Positions 36,957-44,649 of a stretch of DNA of 44,649 nt are shown one piece after another. Origin of the DNA: Bacteroides sp. (GTDB lineage: Bacteria > Bacteroidota > Bacteroidia > Bacteroidales > Bacteroidaceae); assembly GCA_017472925.1 (NCBI GenBank), contig JAFUNS010000010.1:1-44649 (forward strand), in the 5' to 3' direction. Position numbers and translations under genes: made by a program. Numbering within the stretch: position 1 is the stretch's first letter; every line of letters begins with the position of its first letter. The notes below the pieces were generated by a model. That model saw only the letters and a list, made by a program, of their open reading frames with translations. It was not told the DNA's origin and did not search any database.

Positions 36957-37422
36957 TTTTGACTATGACAATTTGAGTGGCATATCATTGATGTATGCCA
37001 TCCCGATTTCCTCATTCTACAGTTGCATCAAGGATCCAATCCAACAAACCTATCAATTGCAGTTAGGGGCTGCAGTCAATATTATTGATATCCCTGTTTA
37101 CAGCGATGATTCATTTTCGTTCAGTGAATCACAATCTGTTGAAGATGGCGGTGATTTATGGAATGTGTCTGTTTCGGGAATTATACCTAAAAGATGCCAA
37201 CTGACAGAATCGTTGATGAATATACTTGAACGAGGCGAATGGTTGGTATTGCATCGCGATGCCAATGGCACAATCGTATTGTCGGGTACCACAGATGTTC
37301 CGCTAAAATTCACTCATGCCAGAACCACTGGTTCCACAGGTGATATGAATGGTAGTCAGTTTACTTTTTCGGCTAAAGAACCTTCACCATCCGTGGTTAT
37401 TTCCTCACTGCCAACCGTGTAA
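36943..37422 (+). CDS. Phage protein, possibly structural
   Basis: 159 aa from ATG 36943; an in-frame ATG at 36910 would add 11 residues. Mostly beta-strand character (LGAAVNIIDIPVYSDDSFSF, WNVSVSGIIP, FTFSAKEPSPSVV) with few charged helices. This suits a virion component such as a head or tail decoration or completion protein, but no family is recognised. It is followed by a terminator with a competing fold and then the head-gene promoter. Confidence 0.65.
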   Translation: MKTFDFDYDNLSGISLMYAIPISSFYSCIKDPIQQTYQLQLGAAVNIIDIPVYSDDSFSFSESQSVEDGGDLWNVSVSGIIPKRCQLTESLMNILERGEWLVLHRDANGTIVLSGTTDVPLKFTHARTTGSTGDMNGSQFTFSAKEPSPSVVISSLPTV

Positions 37423-37479
37423 AAATCCCGTTTTTATAGGTTTTCCCGTGCTAAGTGTCCTTAGTACGGGATTTTTTTT
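37421..37479 (+). terminator. Terminator with a competing upstream arm
   Basis: Terminator stem CCCGTGCTAAG (37445-37455) with CTTAGTACGGG (37460-37470), then A and eight T. The upstream segment AAAAATCCCGT (37421-37431), directly after the stop codon of the preceding gene, is perfectly complementary (11 bp) to ACGGGATTTTT (37466-37476), i.e. to the terminator's right arm and T run. The two folds exclude each other. Confidence 0.75.
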
Positions 37480-37484
37480 GGCTG

Positions 37485-37492
37485 TAACTTTG
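37485..37492 (+). promoter_or_regulatory. -7 element of the head-gene promoter
   Basis: TAACTTTG matches TAnnTTTG and lies 23 bp before the protease ATG. The usual -33 position falls inside the terminator hairpin and has no TTTG, so the promoter may need a phage activator. Confidence 0.55.
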
Positions 37493-37515
37493 GTTTGCTT
37501 TTAAATTAATTAGGT

Positions 37516-38610
37516 ATGAATGAAGTAGTTCTTGAAGTCAATGGTATAATTGACCATTGGGGATTTCAAAAATCCCACATCAGATATTTCTTAGATAAGA
37601 ATAAAGGATCTGCCATCAGATGTAAGATTAATAGTTGGGGCGGTTCGGTTAATGAAGCTCTGGCTATATCTAAAATGTTCGAGGAACATGGTAATGTAAC
37701 GGTTGAATTTATTGGTTTTTGTGCATCGGCTGTTACATGGATGGCTTTCGGTGCGAAGACTCGTGAAATGCACGAAGATAGTCTTTGGCTTTGTCATAAA
37801 GCGTCTATTCGTGTAGATGTTTACGGTCAGATGAATGCTGATCAAATTGAACAGACTATCAAACAACTCGAAAATGAAAAGAAAAATCAAGAGGCAATCG
37901 ACTTGATTATCGCCAAGAAATACTTGGATATGTGTAGCAACAAGGAGAAAACCGTCAATGACATTTTCGAATTGATGAAGCAAGAACGTTGGTTGAATGC
38001 TGATGAAGTCAAGGAGTGGGGCTTCATAGATAAAATCATTCCTGGCATCAATAAGGTGACCAATGAGTATCGCAAATTGATGGTGGATAATTGTGCATCG
38101 TTAGAATATCCTGTACCAGTATTCGAGGCCTTGGAGAACGAATCACCTATAGAGGTGCAGCCATCTAATGACATCGTTGAACGTATAGTCAATTCTGTGA
38201 AGGCCATCTTCAGACCAAAAGAAAAAGAGGAACCAAGTACTAACTCTAATATTAATGCAATCATGAACAAGACTTTCGTGATGGTTAACGCCTTACTCGG
38301 AGTAGAAGGCTTGACCGAAAACAATGGTAAGGTTGAACTGACCATTGACCAGATCCAAACAATTTGCAATGCCTTGAAAGAGGCTGGTGAGAACAAAAAG
38401 ACTGTCGAAGATGCCACCAAGGCTATTGACAGTATTTCTGAAAACGTAAAAGCAATCTCTGGCTTGAGTAACAAGATTCAGGCAGTAGCTGCTGTTATCA
38501 ACATGGTACCAAGCGGTGTTCCAGCTGGTAATGGTGTTCCTGCAAAGGAAACTGAAGACTACAGTGAAATCGCTAAGGATCCTGTTAACGAGTTTATCAA
38601 CGAACGCTAA
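37516..38610 (+). CDS. Head maturation protease (ClpP-like) fused to a scaffold-like domain
   Basis: 364 aa. Residues 1-180 are an S14-type protease: oxyanion segment NSWGGSVNEALAI, catalytic Ser71 in GFCASAVTWMA, His94 in LWLCHKAS, and a WLNADEVKEWGFID segment supplying Asp. Residues about 235-330 are helical and low in aromatic residues (VEDATKAIDSISENVKAISG), like a capsid scaffold. An internal in-frame ATG at 38263 (MNKTFVMVNALLG) could make a separate 115-aa scaffold, as with lambda C/Nu3. It processes the capsid protein encoded next. Confidence 0.85.
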   Translation: MNEVVLEVNGIIDHWGFQKSHIRYFLDKNKGSAIRCKINSWGGSVNEALAISKMFEEHGNVTVEFIGFCASAVTWMAFGAKTREMHEDSLWLCHKASIRVDVYGQMNADQIEQTIKQLENEKKNQEAIDLIIAKKYLDMCSNKEKTVNDIFELMKQERWLNADEVKEWGFIDKIIPGINKVTNEYRKLMVDNCASLEYPVPVFEALENESPIEVQPSNDIVERIVNSVKAIFRPKEKEEPSTNSNINAIMNKTFVMVNALLGVEGLTENNGKVELTIDQIQTICNALKEAGENKKTVEDATKAIDSISENVKAISGLSNKIQAVAAVINMVPSGVPAGNGVPAKETEDYSEIAKDPVNEFINER

Positions 38611-38629
38611 CTTTTAATTTTTATAGATT

Positions 38630-39616
38630 ATGGATTTGACAACTCCTATTGACATTCAGGCGGTCATTGGTGCAGTTAAGAAGCACAAAGATCTGTTGAC
38701 AACCTTGAGAGCTGAAGAAGCTGGAGATATCCTTCAGCATTTTACAGCCATCTCAGGTGTGAAGGACTCAATCACTTTGGGTCGTACAACTCTCGGCCAA
38801 ATTTCCCACAAGTACACGGGTAAATTTATTGGCCAAGTAACCAATGGTAAGGTCGTTCCTCGTACACTCAAGGTTTATCCTTGCGTGATGGAAATGTCGG
38901 ATGAACCGGAACGTTACCGCCGTACCTATATTACCGAAGTGGATGGTGGCTTGGACCCGAAGAAACATCCTTTCGAAATTTGGCTCATCAACTACGGTAT
39001 CAAGTGCGCTTCCAAGGAATTGCACGATATCCTGTTGGTTGCTAAGTACGATTCTGATACCGAAAAGACAGCTTTGAACACATCTTTCGATGGTATCTTG
39101 ACAATCGTTGAGACCGAAAAGACTGCCGGTAATATCAGTACCGCTTTGGGCAATATGCATGCTACAGGTGCATTTACCCGTGCAGATATTGGTGAGAAGC
39201 TTCTTGCCATGTGGCGCAAGATGCCACAGACTTTCCGCAAGAGTGGTGGCAAGATGTACATGTCTGAAGACCTTGCACAAATGTACGATGATTGGTTGGA
39301 TGACCAAGGTACATTGGTTACTGGTACAGGTGCCGAGACTGCAGGTCAGAAGTTCTTGCGTCAGACCAACGGCAAGTGTGAAATCGTTCGTCTCTCTGGT
39401 ATGCCTGAAAACTCACAGTTCGTCATGATTACTACCAAGGAGAATATTGTCTATGGTTATGACAAACCAAGCGACTTCAGTTCTCTTCGTCCGTTCATGT
39501 CCGGTAACCCGTACTTGTACACAGCTGCAGGTAAGTATGTGTTGGGATTCCAGTTTGTCACAATCGACAAATCAGAATTCTTGTGTAATGATCAGCCTGT
39601 CACTCCGACAGCTTAA
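38630..39616 (+). CDS. Major capsid protein
   Basis: 328 aa. It directly follows the protease/scaffold gene, as HK97-fold capsid genes normally do. Length, absence of signals or membrane segments, and codon bias towards highly expressed host codons agree. The pattern with an N-terminal helical part, a central long region (KTAGNISTALGNMHATGAF) and a C-terminal beta segment (YLYTAAGKYVLGFQFVTIDK) fits the fold. No residue motif is decisive, so the call rests mostly on order and size. Confidence 0.8.
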   Translation: MDLTTPIDIQAVIGAVKKHKDLLTTLRAEEAGDILQHFTAISGVKDSITLGRTTLGQISHKYTGKFIGQVTNGKVVPRTLKVYPCVMEMSDEPERYRRTYITEVDGGLDPKKHPFEIWLINYGIKCASKELHDILLVAKYDSDTEKTALNTSFDGILTIVETEKTAGNISTALGNMHATGAFTRADIGEKLLAMWRKMPQTFRKSGGKMYMSEDLAQMYDDWLDDQGTLVTGTGAETAGQKFLRQTNGKCEIVRLSGMPENSQFVMITTKENIVYGYDKPSDFSSLRPFMSGNPYLYTAAGKYVLGFQFVTIDKSEFLCNDQPVTPTA

Positions 39617-39640
39617 TAATAACCTCTAAAAGATTTGGCT

Positions 39641-40234
39641 ATGAATAAGACTTGTATTCAATTGGCGGATATCGACGAAGCGGTTAACTGCTCCGAACTC
39701 GATAACTTGGCGGGTGTTGTAGCATCACTCATTTACTTTTATTGGAATGATGTAGCTACTTGGCCGGATATGCCAGCTCCTGCTGCTGAAGATGGTACCA
39801 TGTCATTCGAAGAAGCTGGTGCCTGGGAGGGTGATGTCGTGATGAAAGAAGGCAGCCGTGCATATCAGTTGGTATTCACTGAAGATAGCGGTGAACTGAC
39901 TATCACTGACCAAGGAGAAACTGGTGGCGAATCATGCCTGTACGAGTTGAACATTACTCGTGCCAAGATGTCACAAGTGATTTTCGGTTTCGAAAATGCA
40001 ACTCGTGGTCGTCGTCTCGGTTTGATAGTGACAGACAAGAACGGTAATCGTTACCTCTTGGGTGACAAACTCAATGCTGCACGTAGAGTAGCGGCTGATG
40101 CTTCTACTACAGGTAAAGTCGGTACAGATTTGAACAAATCTGCATTGAAATTTACCTATGCTTGTCCACGTAAACTGATGTACACCGGGGATGTGGAGAA
40201 CATCCTCAAAATCGCAGGTGCGACTGCTGGTTAA
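39641..40234 (+). CDS. Phage virion-associated protein (capsid decoration or tail)
   Basis: 197 aa. ATG at 39641 is preferred over the in-frame TTG at 39635. Beta-rich and acidic with codon use like the capsid gene, so it is probably an abundant structural protein. C-terminal AGATAG is low complexity. It ends 30 bp before a terminator, closing the capsid unit. No family recognised. Confidence 0.7.
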   Translation: MNKTCIQLADIDEAVNCSELDNLAGVVASLIYFYWNDVATWPDMPAPAAEDGTMSFEEAGAWEGDVVMKEGSRAYQLVFTEDSGELTITDQGETGGESCLYELNITRAKMSQVIFGFENATRGRRLGLIVTDKNGNRYLLGDKLNAARRVAADASTTGKVGTDLNKSALKFTYACPRKLMYTGDVENILKIAGATAG

Positions 40235-40263
40235 GCAACTTCTAAATAAATCATATCGAACTC

Positions 40264-40298
40264 AAAGGGCTCTCTGCGTGACGCAGCGGGCTCTTTTT
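40264..40298 (+). terminator. Terminator after the capsid unit
   Basis: AAAGGGCTCTCTGCG (40264-40278) with CGCAGCGGGCTCTTT (40282-40296): 15 positions, two G-U pairs, one mismatch, loop TGA, then a T run. Confidence 0.82.
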
Positions 40299-40313
40299 GT
40301 TTGTGTCCGATTT

Positions 40314-40340
40314 CCGCACCAATATCCGCACTTATATTTG
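40314..40340 (+). promoter_or_regulatory. Promoter region with paired CCGCAC motifs
   Basis: -7 TATATTTG at 40333-40340, 20 bp before the next gene. Instead of a -33 TTTG the upstream part has CCGCAC at 40314 and 40326, exactly 12 bp apart, which could be an activator site. Confidence 0.5.
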
Positions 40341-40360
40341 TATAGTTAAATTTAATCTTT

Positions 40361-41233
40361 ATGACGAACAATTTTATCCAACATCGCCAAAAGGCCATAG
40401 ATTGGTTGAATGGCAAACGTGATTTTGATGCCGGGATTAAAGTGCTGGAGGATTCCAAGTTCAAGCCTGGTGTAGTAGCTAAACTCAAAAGAGTGGGCAT
40501 TAAGGCTCCAGAAGCCAAATCAAGATTAGTGCATCTCATGCGTTCACTGGTTCAGGCATGGGCTATGAATGGTGAAGAGGTAGTGGACAATACGGATCCT
40601 GCAACAGGACTGGATGCTGAAGATACTGCAACCATCGTTACTGACAGCTCGGCTGCATATATTCAAATGGCTGCCGAAAAGTTGGAAGCAGAACCCAATG
40701 CTTTCCCGGAGAGAATCTCGTCTGTTATCCGCGAGTATGCATCAGCATACAAAACACGAGATAAACTACACAAACAGTTGGCTGAACTCCCCGAGAGCAA
40801 TGAACCTGATGTGATGGAGAAACGTCAGGAACTGACAAAACAGATTGCGGAAAAAACCGATTTGATGGAAAAGCTTTATCCGTTGTACGAAAAATATTTG
40901 TCGCTCAATGAGGACATCTCTGAAGAAGAACTTAAAAAACTAGAACAGGATGGAATTGAAGATGCTGATGCGCCTGATCAACGAGATGAGTCGGGAACTG
41001 GCTCTGGTGATTTTTACAAGGGTAAGACGAAAGAGGATTTGCAGAAGCTCCGTAAATCTATATCAACGAAGATTGGTCGAGCAAAGAATATGCTCGAGTA
41101 TCAACAGGAGACGAAGAAGGACACACCAGATCCGATGCCGGAATCTCCCAAAAGAGTGAAGTATGAGACCAAAATAGCCAATCTTACCGCTGAACTGGAA
41201 CAGATTGACTACGCCATTGCTAAGTTTGCATAA
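40361..41233 (+). CDS. Coiled-coil phage protein of unknown function
   Basis: 290 aa, mostly helical and charged. Residues about 125-200 (RDKLHKQLAELPESNEPD, KRQELTKQIAEKTDLMEKLYP) and 235-285 (KLRKSISTKIGRAKNMLEYQ, KIANLTAELEQIDYAIAKF) show heptad-like Leu/Ile patterns, with a Pro- and Asp-rich linker between them. It could be an internal head or packaging accessory protein. No family recognised. Confidence 0.7.
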   Translation: MTNNFIQHRQKAIDWLNGKRDFDAGIKVLEDSKFKPGVVAKLKRVGIKAPEAKSRLVHLMRSLVQAWAMNGEEVVDNTDPATGLDAEDTATIVTDSSAAYIQMAAEKLEAEPNAFPERISSVIREYASAYKTRDKLHKQLAELPESNEPDVMEKRQELTKQIAEKTDLMEKLYPLYEKYLSLNEDISEEELKKLEQDGIEDADAPDQRDESGTGSGDFYKGKTKEDLQKLRKSISTKIGRAKNMLEYQQETKKDTPDPMPESPKRVKYETKIANLTAELEQIDYAIAKFA

Positions 41234-41246
41234 ACTTGTTTGTAAG

Positions 41247-41849
41247 ATGCTTGTGGGTTTTCATGATATAAGTTTTAAGGTTAATGATGATGAACAGGCG
41301 GCCACTCCAAAAGTGAGGGGAGTGGCCTGCCTTGATGTTGGACAGAACGCTGATAACGACATCGTGGTACCCCTCCTTAGTCAACCTTCCGCTTTAGGCA
41401 AAATACACATGGGACAGGACAAGCATTTCTATTCCAATGGCTCTTTCAATTTAGTGCAGCTCGTTCTGTACTTACTAAAGCAGACTGGACCGGCTCATGT
41501 GTTCATCTCCAGCTATTCGATTGCTGAAGATTCATTGGCTACATTAAAAAAACTACAGGACAAAGGAGATATATGGGATATCGCTTTTCTCATTGATAAC
41601 CGAGTACGTACCATTTCGCCCAAACCGTTCGATTTCCTGGTTACTGCTTTCCCGGATAGATATAGGTGCTGCGCTTTACATGCTAAAGTGGCGCTGATTT
41701 GGAATGATAATTGGTATCTGTCTGTTGTGGGTAGTCAGAATGCCACCCACAATCCAAAGCTTGAGAGAGGTATCATCCATACTTCACAGGATATTTTTTA
41801 CTTTGACTTTAAAACCTTGACACATGAATTTGAACGAGGAACAACTTGA
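41247..41849 (+). CDS. Phospholipase D-like (single HKD) protein
   Basis: 200 aa from ATG 41247, 13 bp after the preceding gene. The C-terminal half has the HKD pattern: His145-x-Lys147 in ALHAKVALIWND, then Gly162-Ser163-x-Asn165 in VVGSQNATHN and Glu173 in LERG. The first half (VFISSYSIAEDSLATLKKL) fits the strand-helix unit that precedes HKD in PLD-like nucleases. A single HKD implies it must dimerise to be active. Members of this superfamily act on nucleic acids or lipids. Its place between head and terminase genes is unusual. It overlaps the next gene by 26 bp. Confidence 0.75.
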   Translation: MLVGFHDISFKVNDDEQAATPKVRGVACLDVGQNADNDIVVPLLSQPSALGKIHMGQDKHFYSNGSFNLVQLVLYLLKQTGPAHVFISSYSIAEDSLATLKKLQDKGDIWDIAFLIDNRVRTISPKPFDFLVTAFPDRYRCCALHAKVALIWNDNWYLSVVGSQNATHNPKLERGIIHTSQDIFYFDFKTLTHEFERGTT

Positions 41850-42108
41850 CTCCATAACCAACGCGGGTAGATTGCTTATACCTCCTTCGTTGGTCGCTAT
41901 TGGCCTCGAAGTGGATGAGATGGATTTCATAACAGAAATCCGTACTCCTGGGACTCCTGTACACAAAGCATATTACTCCGGTTATCTGGAGCAATTGATG
42001 GAGACAAGAGTGGGCATCATCAAGGCGGCTCGCAATGGTAGCAACCCAGCATTGGTCGAAGTTCTGAAACTTATTCAAGAAGTTAACCTACAATTGAAAT
42101 ATGAGTAG
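41824..42108 (+). CDS. Small helical phage protein, small terminase candidate
   Basis: 94 aa. Helical, with a TPVHKAYYSGYLEQLMETR segment and RNGSNPALVEVLKLIQEV, similar in style to DNA-binding N-terminal parts of small terminase subunits, in which a sliding HTH is followed by a 'G(S/N)xxA' turn. It overlaps both neighbours (26 bp upstream, 8 bp downstream). It and the next gene may act together in recognition of the packaging site. Confidence 0.6.
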   Translation: MNLNEEQLDSITNAGRLLIPPSLVAIGLEVDEMDFITEIRTPGTPVHKAYYSGYLEQLMETRVGIIKAARNGSNPALVEVLKLIQEVNLQLKYE

Positions 42109-42688
42109 AAAAGGATTGCCTTCATTGGCCGAACAACGGTATGAATTGATACAGCAACACATCATAGATCCGGAGAAGTCTCCTTTGCCGGCAGAGCTGA
42201 AGGAACAATTCAATCGTGTGCTGCAGGTGGCACGTCTGTTGGATGGCTACCCCAACGATACCCACATCATCAATATCATGCTGGCCAAATATCGGATATC
42301 CACAACGCAGATCCGAAAGGATATCGCTTTGGCACGTGAGATGTTCAAGACCAATCATACTTTCGATTGGGACTTTTGGCATGCATGGCAAATTAAGGAT
42401 CAATTGGAACTGATACGTGAATGTCGGCTGAAGGGCGACCTCAAGCAATGGAATAATGCCAAAAAAACGTTGGCTATGCTTATTGGTGAGAAACCCGAAG
42501 CTATTGAGGACCCAAGGAGAATGGAGAAGAATGTATTCTATATTCAGGTCAACAATGGTACTGGAGAGAAACTGAACATCAATCTGGATACATTACGGTC
42601 GTTGTCACATCAGGACCGCAAAGCCATCATCGATACGTTGTATCAACCGGTTGATGATGCTCAAGTAGAAGAGATAATGAATTCTTAA
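42101..42688 (+). CDS. Small terminase subunit candidate
   Basis: 195 aa. Residues about 55-85 (IINIMLAKYRISTTQIRKDI) look like an HTH, followed by a helical region (DWDFWHAWQIKDQLELIREC, AKKTLAMLIGEKPEAIED) and a beta-rich end (FYIQVNNGTGEKLNINLD). Size and position just before terL fit a small terminase. The assignment is by context, not by a diagnostic motif. Confidence 0.65.
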   Translation: MSRKGLPSLAEQRYELIQQHIIDPEKSPLPAELKEQFNRVLQVARLLDGYPNDTHIINIMLAKYRISTTQIRKDIALAREMFKTNHTFDWDFWHAWQIKDQLELIRECRLKGDLKQWNNAKKTLAMLIGEKPEAIEDPRRMEKNVFYIQVNNGTGEKLNINLDTLRSLSHQDRKAIIDTLYQPVDDAQVEEIMNS

Positions 42689-42694
42689 ATCAAT

Positions 42695-42913
42695 ATGGAA
42701 AAAAGAGTTGTCAATAAAAAATTGGTCGCAAGGCTGATGGATACTAAAGGTATCGAAATGATTTCTGTTACCAGTCAGAACGTGGTTGCACAGGTGAGTG
42801 CTAAATTTACTCCGAAAATGGCTGATGATTTGGTTCGCGAACTCGGCCATGAGAGAGATGCTAAAGCTGCTTCCCAAGCAGGGGCTAATTACATCGTCTT
42901 TTCACGGTTCTGA
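42695..42913 (+). CDS. Small phage protein before terL
   Basis: 72 aa, starts 6 bp after the preceding stop and shares one base with the terL start (TGATG). It has two short regions, VVNKKLVARLMDTKGIEMIS and DDLVRELGHERDAKAASQAG. No family recognised. Probably a coupled packaging accessory protein. Confidence 0.7.
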   Translation: MEKRVVNKKLVARLMDTKGIEMISVTSQNVVAQVSAKFTPKMADDLVRELGHERDAKAASQAGANYIVFSRF

Positions 42914-44640
42914 TGGATACGAATGTTTGGGAAGAAGAGATTGTTCTGAATCCGGCGCAGATGGCTTATCTGCTGATGCAGGCCAAGAACAAGTATGTGA
43001 TTTATTCACGCGGTACCGGTAAGTCTTTCATTGTCGGTGCCGAAGTGGATGAAAACGTACGTATAATGCCTCGCGGAGTGACAACCCTTGCCCAAGCTAC
43101 CTATGGCCAAGCCTTGACCAAGACATTGCCATCCACCTTTAAGCTGCTGGAGCAATTAGGTTATAAAAGATATGATACCAAAACAAAAACGGGTGATTAC
43201 GTCGTGTGTAGGACTCCTCCGGATGGTTGGTACCGACCTTATGAACACCTGATGAGTTACGAACATTGTATCACCTTCAGTAATGGCCATTGTCTCTATA
43301 TCCTTACTCAAGATGGTAATTCTCGTGGACCGAATGCGGACTTTAACATCACGGATGAAGCCTTGACATTGGATAAAGAACAGTTCGACCAGGAAGTAGC
43401 ACCTACCAACCGAGGCAATGAACACATCTTCGGACACAAGAGCAAAAGCCCTATCCATAAGCACCATGGTAACGCCTTCTTCAGCTCCATGCCCTACGAA
43501 CCGGAGCAGAAATGGCTGTTAGAGCCGGCCAAGTATTACGAAGAGGAGCGGGATATCCATCTGTTTGATGTCTGGAATCGTATCGTAAAACTGCAACTGC
43601 AGCTTATCGATGCGAAACTGAATGAGGATGCCGTCCTTTTCAAAGAAATATGGAATGAAACCGTGCGCTTGAGACGCACCATTACACCTTTCGTCTCAAA
43701 AGACGGCACATTGTTTATTTTGGCTTCCATCTTCGATAACTTGGCCAATGTAGGTTTGTCCTATGTCATGAACCAGTATAAGGTGATGGACAAACTTTCA
43801 TTTATGATAGAAATCCTCAATTTTATCGTTGATAAGATTGACCATTGCTATTATAGCCTGGATGAGCGGCACAAGTATTACAGGGCTTCCAATGACAGCT
43901 ATATCCGTGACTTTGCCGAGAATACCGATTTTGACTGGAGACAATTGGCCGAGACGGACAGCCGCATGGATGCCGACTGCAACCCGAACCAACCAATCGA
44001 AGTATGTTTCGACTGGGGTTCCAGTGCTTCGTTTATGGAGGTAGCCCAATGTGGTCACTTTGATTTTGTGACCAAACAGATGCATCCGAATCGTATTGTA
44101 GATAATACCATCAATGAATTCTTTGTGCATAGTTCTGATGTCGAGGATACCATGGTGAATGTATTGGTGGACAAGTTCTGCCATTATTATCGGTTCCACC
44201 CACATAAGATGGTGCATGTCTATCGGGACAGATATGGTGATATCCGTCTCGCTAATTCCAAGAAAACATACAATGAAACGGCGATAGACCGTTTAATCAA
44301 ACATGGTTGGACTGTCAAGCAGTTCACCCATCGTGGTATTGAACCGCCACAGCATGATAAGTATCTGCTATGGTCGTCCATCACGGCAGAGACAGACGAG
44401 CGATATCCGCTCAAGCGCTTCAATGCTACCAAGTGCAAGTACATCCTAATCTCTATGAACAATACTCGTGTCCGCACTAACTCCTCTGGCAAATGGGAGA
44501 AGGACAAGCGCAGCGAACGCAATGACTCAATCCTTCCTGAAGAAGCTACTCACTTCGGGGATTGTGTCGATAAACGTGTGTGGACAAAGTATGGTGATAT
44601 TCTCACCAAGCGAACATCGTTCGTTGATATCCGCGTTTAA
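42913..44640 (+). CDS. Terminase large subunit
   Basis: 575 aa, complete: stop TAA at 44638-44640, 9 bp before the window end. The ATPase domain has Walker A SRGTGKS (32-38) and Walker B NITDEA (145-150). The nuclease domain starts near residue 355 with FDWGSSASFMEVAQ, whose Asp would be the first RNase H-like catalytic acid, and continues with YRDRYGD and a C-terminal THFGDCVD. It drives DNA into the head and cuts it. The portal gene, usually next, should lie outside the window. Confidence 0.92.
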   Translation: MDTNVWEEEIVLNPAQMAYLLMQAKNKYVIYSRGTGKSFIVGAEVDENVRIMPRGVTTLAQATYGQALTKTLPSTFKLLEQLGYKRYDTKTKTGDYVVCRTPPDGWYRPYEHLMSYEHCITFSNGHCLYILTQDGNSRGPNADFNITDEALTLDKEQFDQEVAPTNRGNEHIFGHKSKSPIHKHHGNAFFSSMPYEPEQKWLLEPAKYYEEERDIHLFDVWNRIVKLQLQLIDAKLNEDAVLFKEIWNETVRLRRTITPFVSKDGTLFILASIFDNLANVGLSYVMNQYKVMDKLSFMIEILNFIVDKIDHCYYSLDERHKYYRASNDSYIRDFAENTDFDWRQLAETDSRMDADCNPNQPIEVCFDWGSSASFMEVAQCGHFDFVTKQMHPNRIVDNTINEFFVHSSDVEDTMVNVLVDKFCHYYRFHPHKMVHVYRDRYGDIRLANSKKTYNETAIDRLIKHGWTVKQFTHRGIEPPQHDKYLLWSSITAETDERYPLKRFNATKCKYILISMNNTRVRTNSSGKWEKDKRSERNDSILPEEATHFGDCVDKRVWTKYGDILTKRTSFVDIRV

Positions 44641-44649
44641 TTTCTCACT

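Larger units (their letters stand above)
29221..44649 (+). mobile_element. Left part of a tailed-phage prophage (incomplete)
   Basis: A continuous block of phage functions: repressor facing leftward, small HTH regulators, primase-helicase, non-coding repeat array, head protease with scaffold-like tail, capsid protein, terminase candidates and large terminase ending at the window edge. Genes overlap or abut, unlike the host region. No integrase, portal, tail or lysis gene is in the window, so the element extends to the right. The terminase and capsid genes support a Caudoviricetes-type phage. I saw no transposase, so a Mu-like mode is not supported. The left edge is placed from the tRNA-like tail. 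Confidence 0.9.

Noticed and set aside
29221-44649. Mu-like transposable phage
   Set aside because: No transposase, MuB-like ATPase or Mor/Gam genes are seen. The replication gene is a primase-helicase.

Overview
The window looks like a Bacteroidales chromosome, probably Bacteroides or Phocaeicola. The reasons are the Bacteroidota-type promoters (a -33 TTTG about 19-21 bp before a -7 TAnnTTTG, rather than sigma70 boxes), the weak Shine-Dalgarno signals, the typical housekeeping neighbourhoods (DUF177-rpmF-fabH-era-der, tig-clpP-clpX, guaB-parvulins-OstA-mutL) and an RRM RNA-binding protein. Species cannot be fixed from sequence reading alone.

Layout. Positions 1-320: the last bases of a 23S rRNA, a 5S rRNA and its terminator. 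Positions 387-4621: DUF177, L32, FabH and the GTPases Era and Der. Positions 4623-7154: a leftward Mla-type ABC pair, divergent from lptB. Positions 7172-13500: a leftward RRM protein, then trigger factor, ClpP, ClpX and RecQ. Positions 13505-14808: two leftward envelope genes (beta-barrel protein, DUF4136 lipoprotein). Positions 15164-23944: a long rightward cluster of guaB, three SurA/parvulin-like envelope chaperones, an OstA/LptA-like protein, a small membrane protein and mutL. Positions 24023-27413: leftward carB behind a leader that looks like a translation-linked attenuator (13-codon ORF abutting an intrinsic terminator). Then trpS and three identical tRNA-Val(TAC) genes.

From about 29,221 to the end is the left part of a tailed-phage prophage. 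Its left edge seems to be a displaced 3' tail of a minus-strand tRNA (an initiator tRNA-Met-like acceptor end) followed by that tRNA's terminator. This predicts a rebuilt tRNA and an integrase at the unseen right end. Inside are a divergent control region (coiled-coil repressor without a peptidase domain against small HTH genes), a 1304-aa primase-helicase, a block of overlapping small genes, a 0.5-kb non-coding region with 12 GTTGGT/ACCAAC repeats around an AT-rich core (candidate origin), and a head/packaging module (protease-scaffold fusion, capsid, a single-HKD phospholipase-D-like protein, small terminase candidates, large terminase). Portal, tail, lysis and integrase genes are not in the window.

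The most interesting items are the repeat array beside an unrecognised gene, the pair of host-replisome-like C-terminal tails (QLDLF and GDLPF) on adjacent overlapping replication genes, the carB leader, the single-HKD protein in the packaging module, and the tRNA-tail junction.
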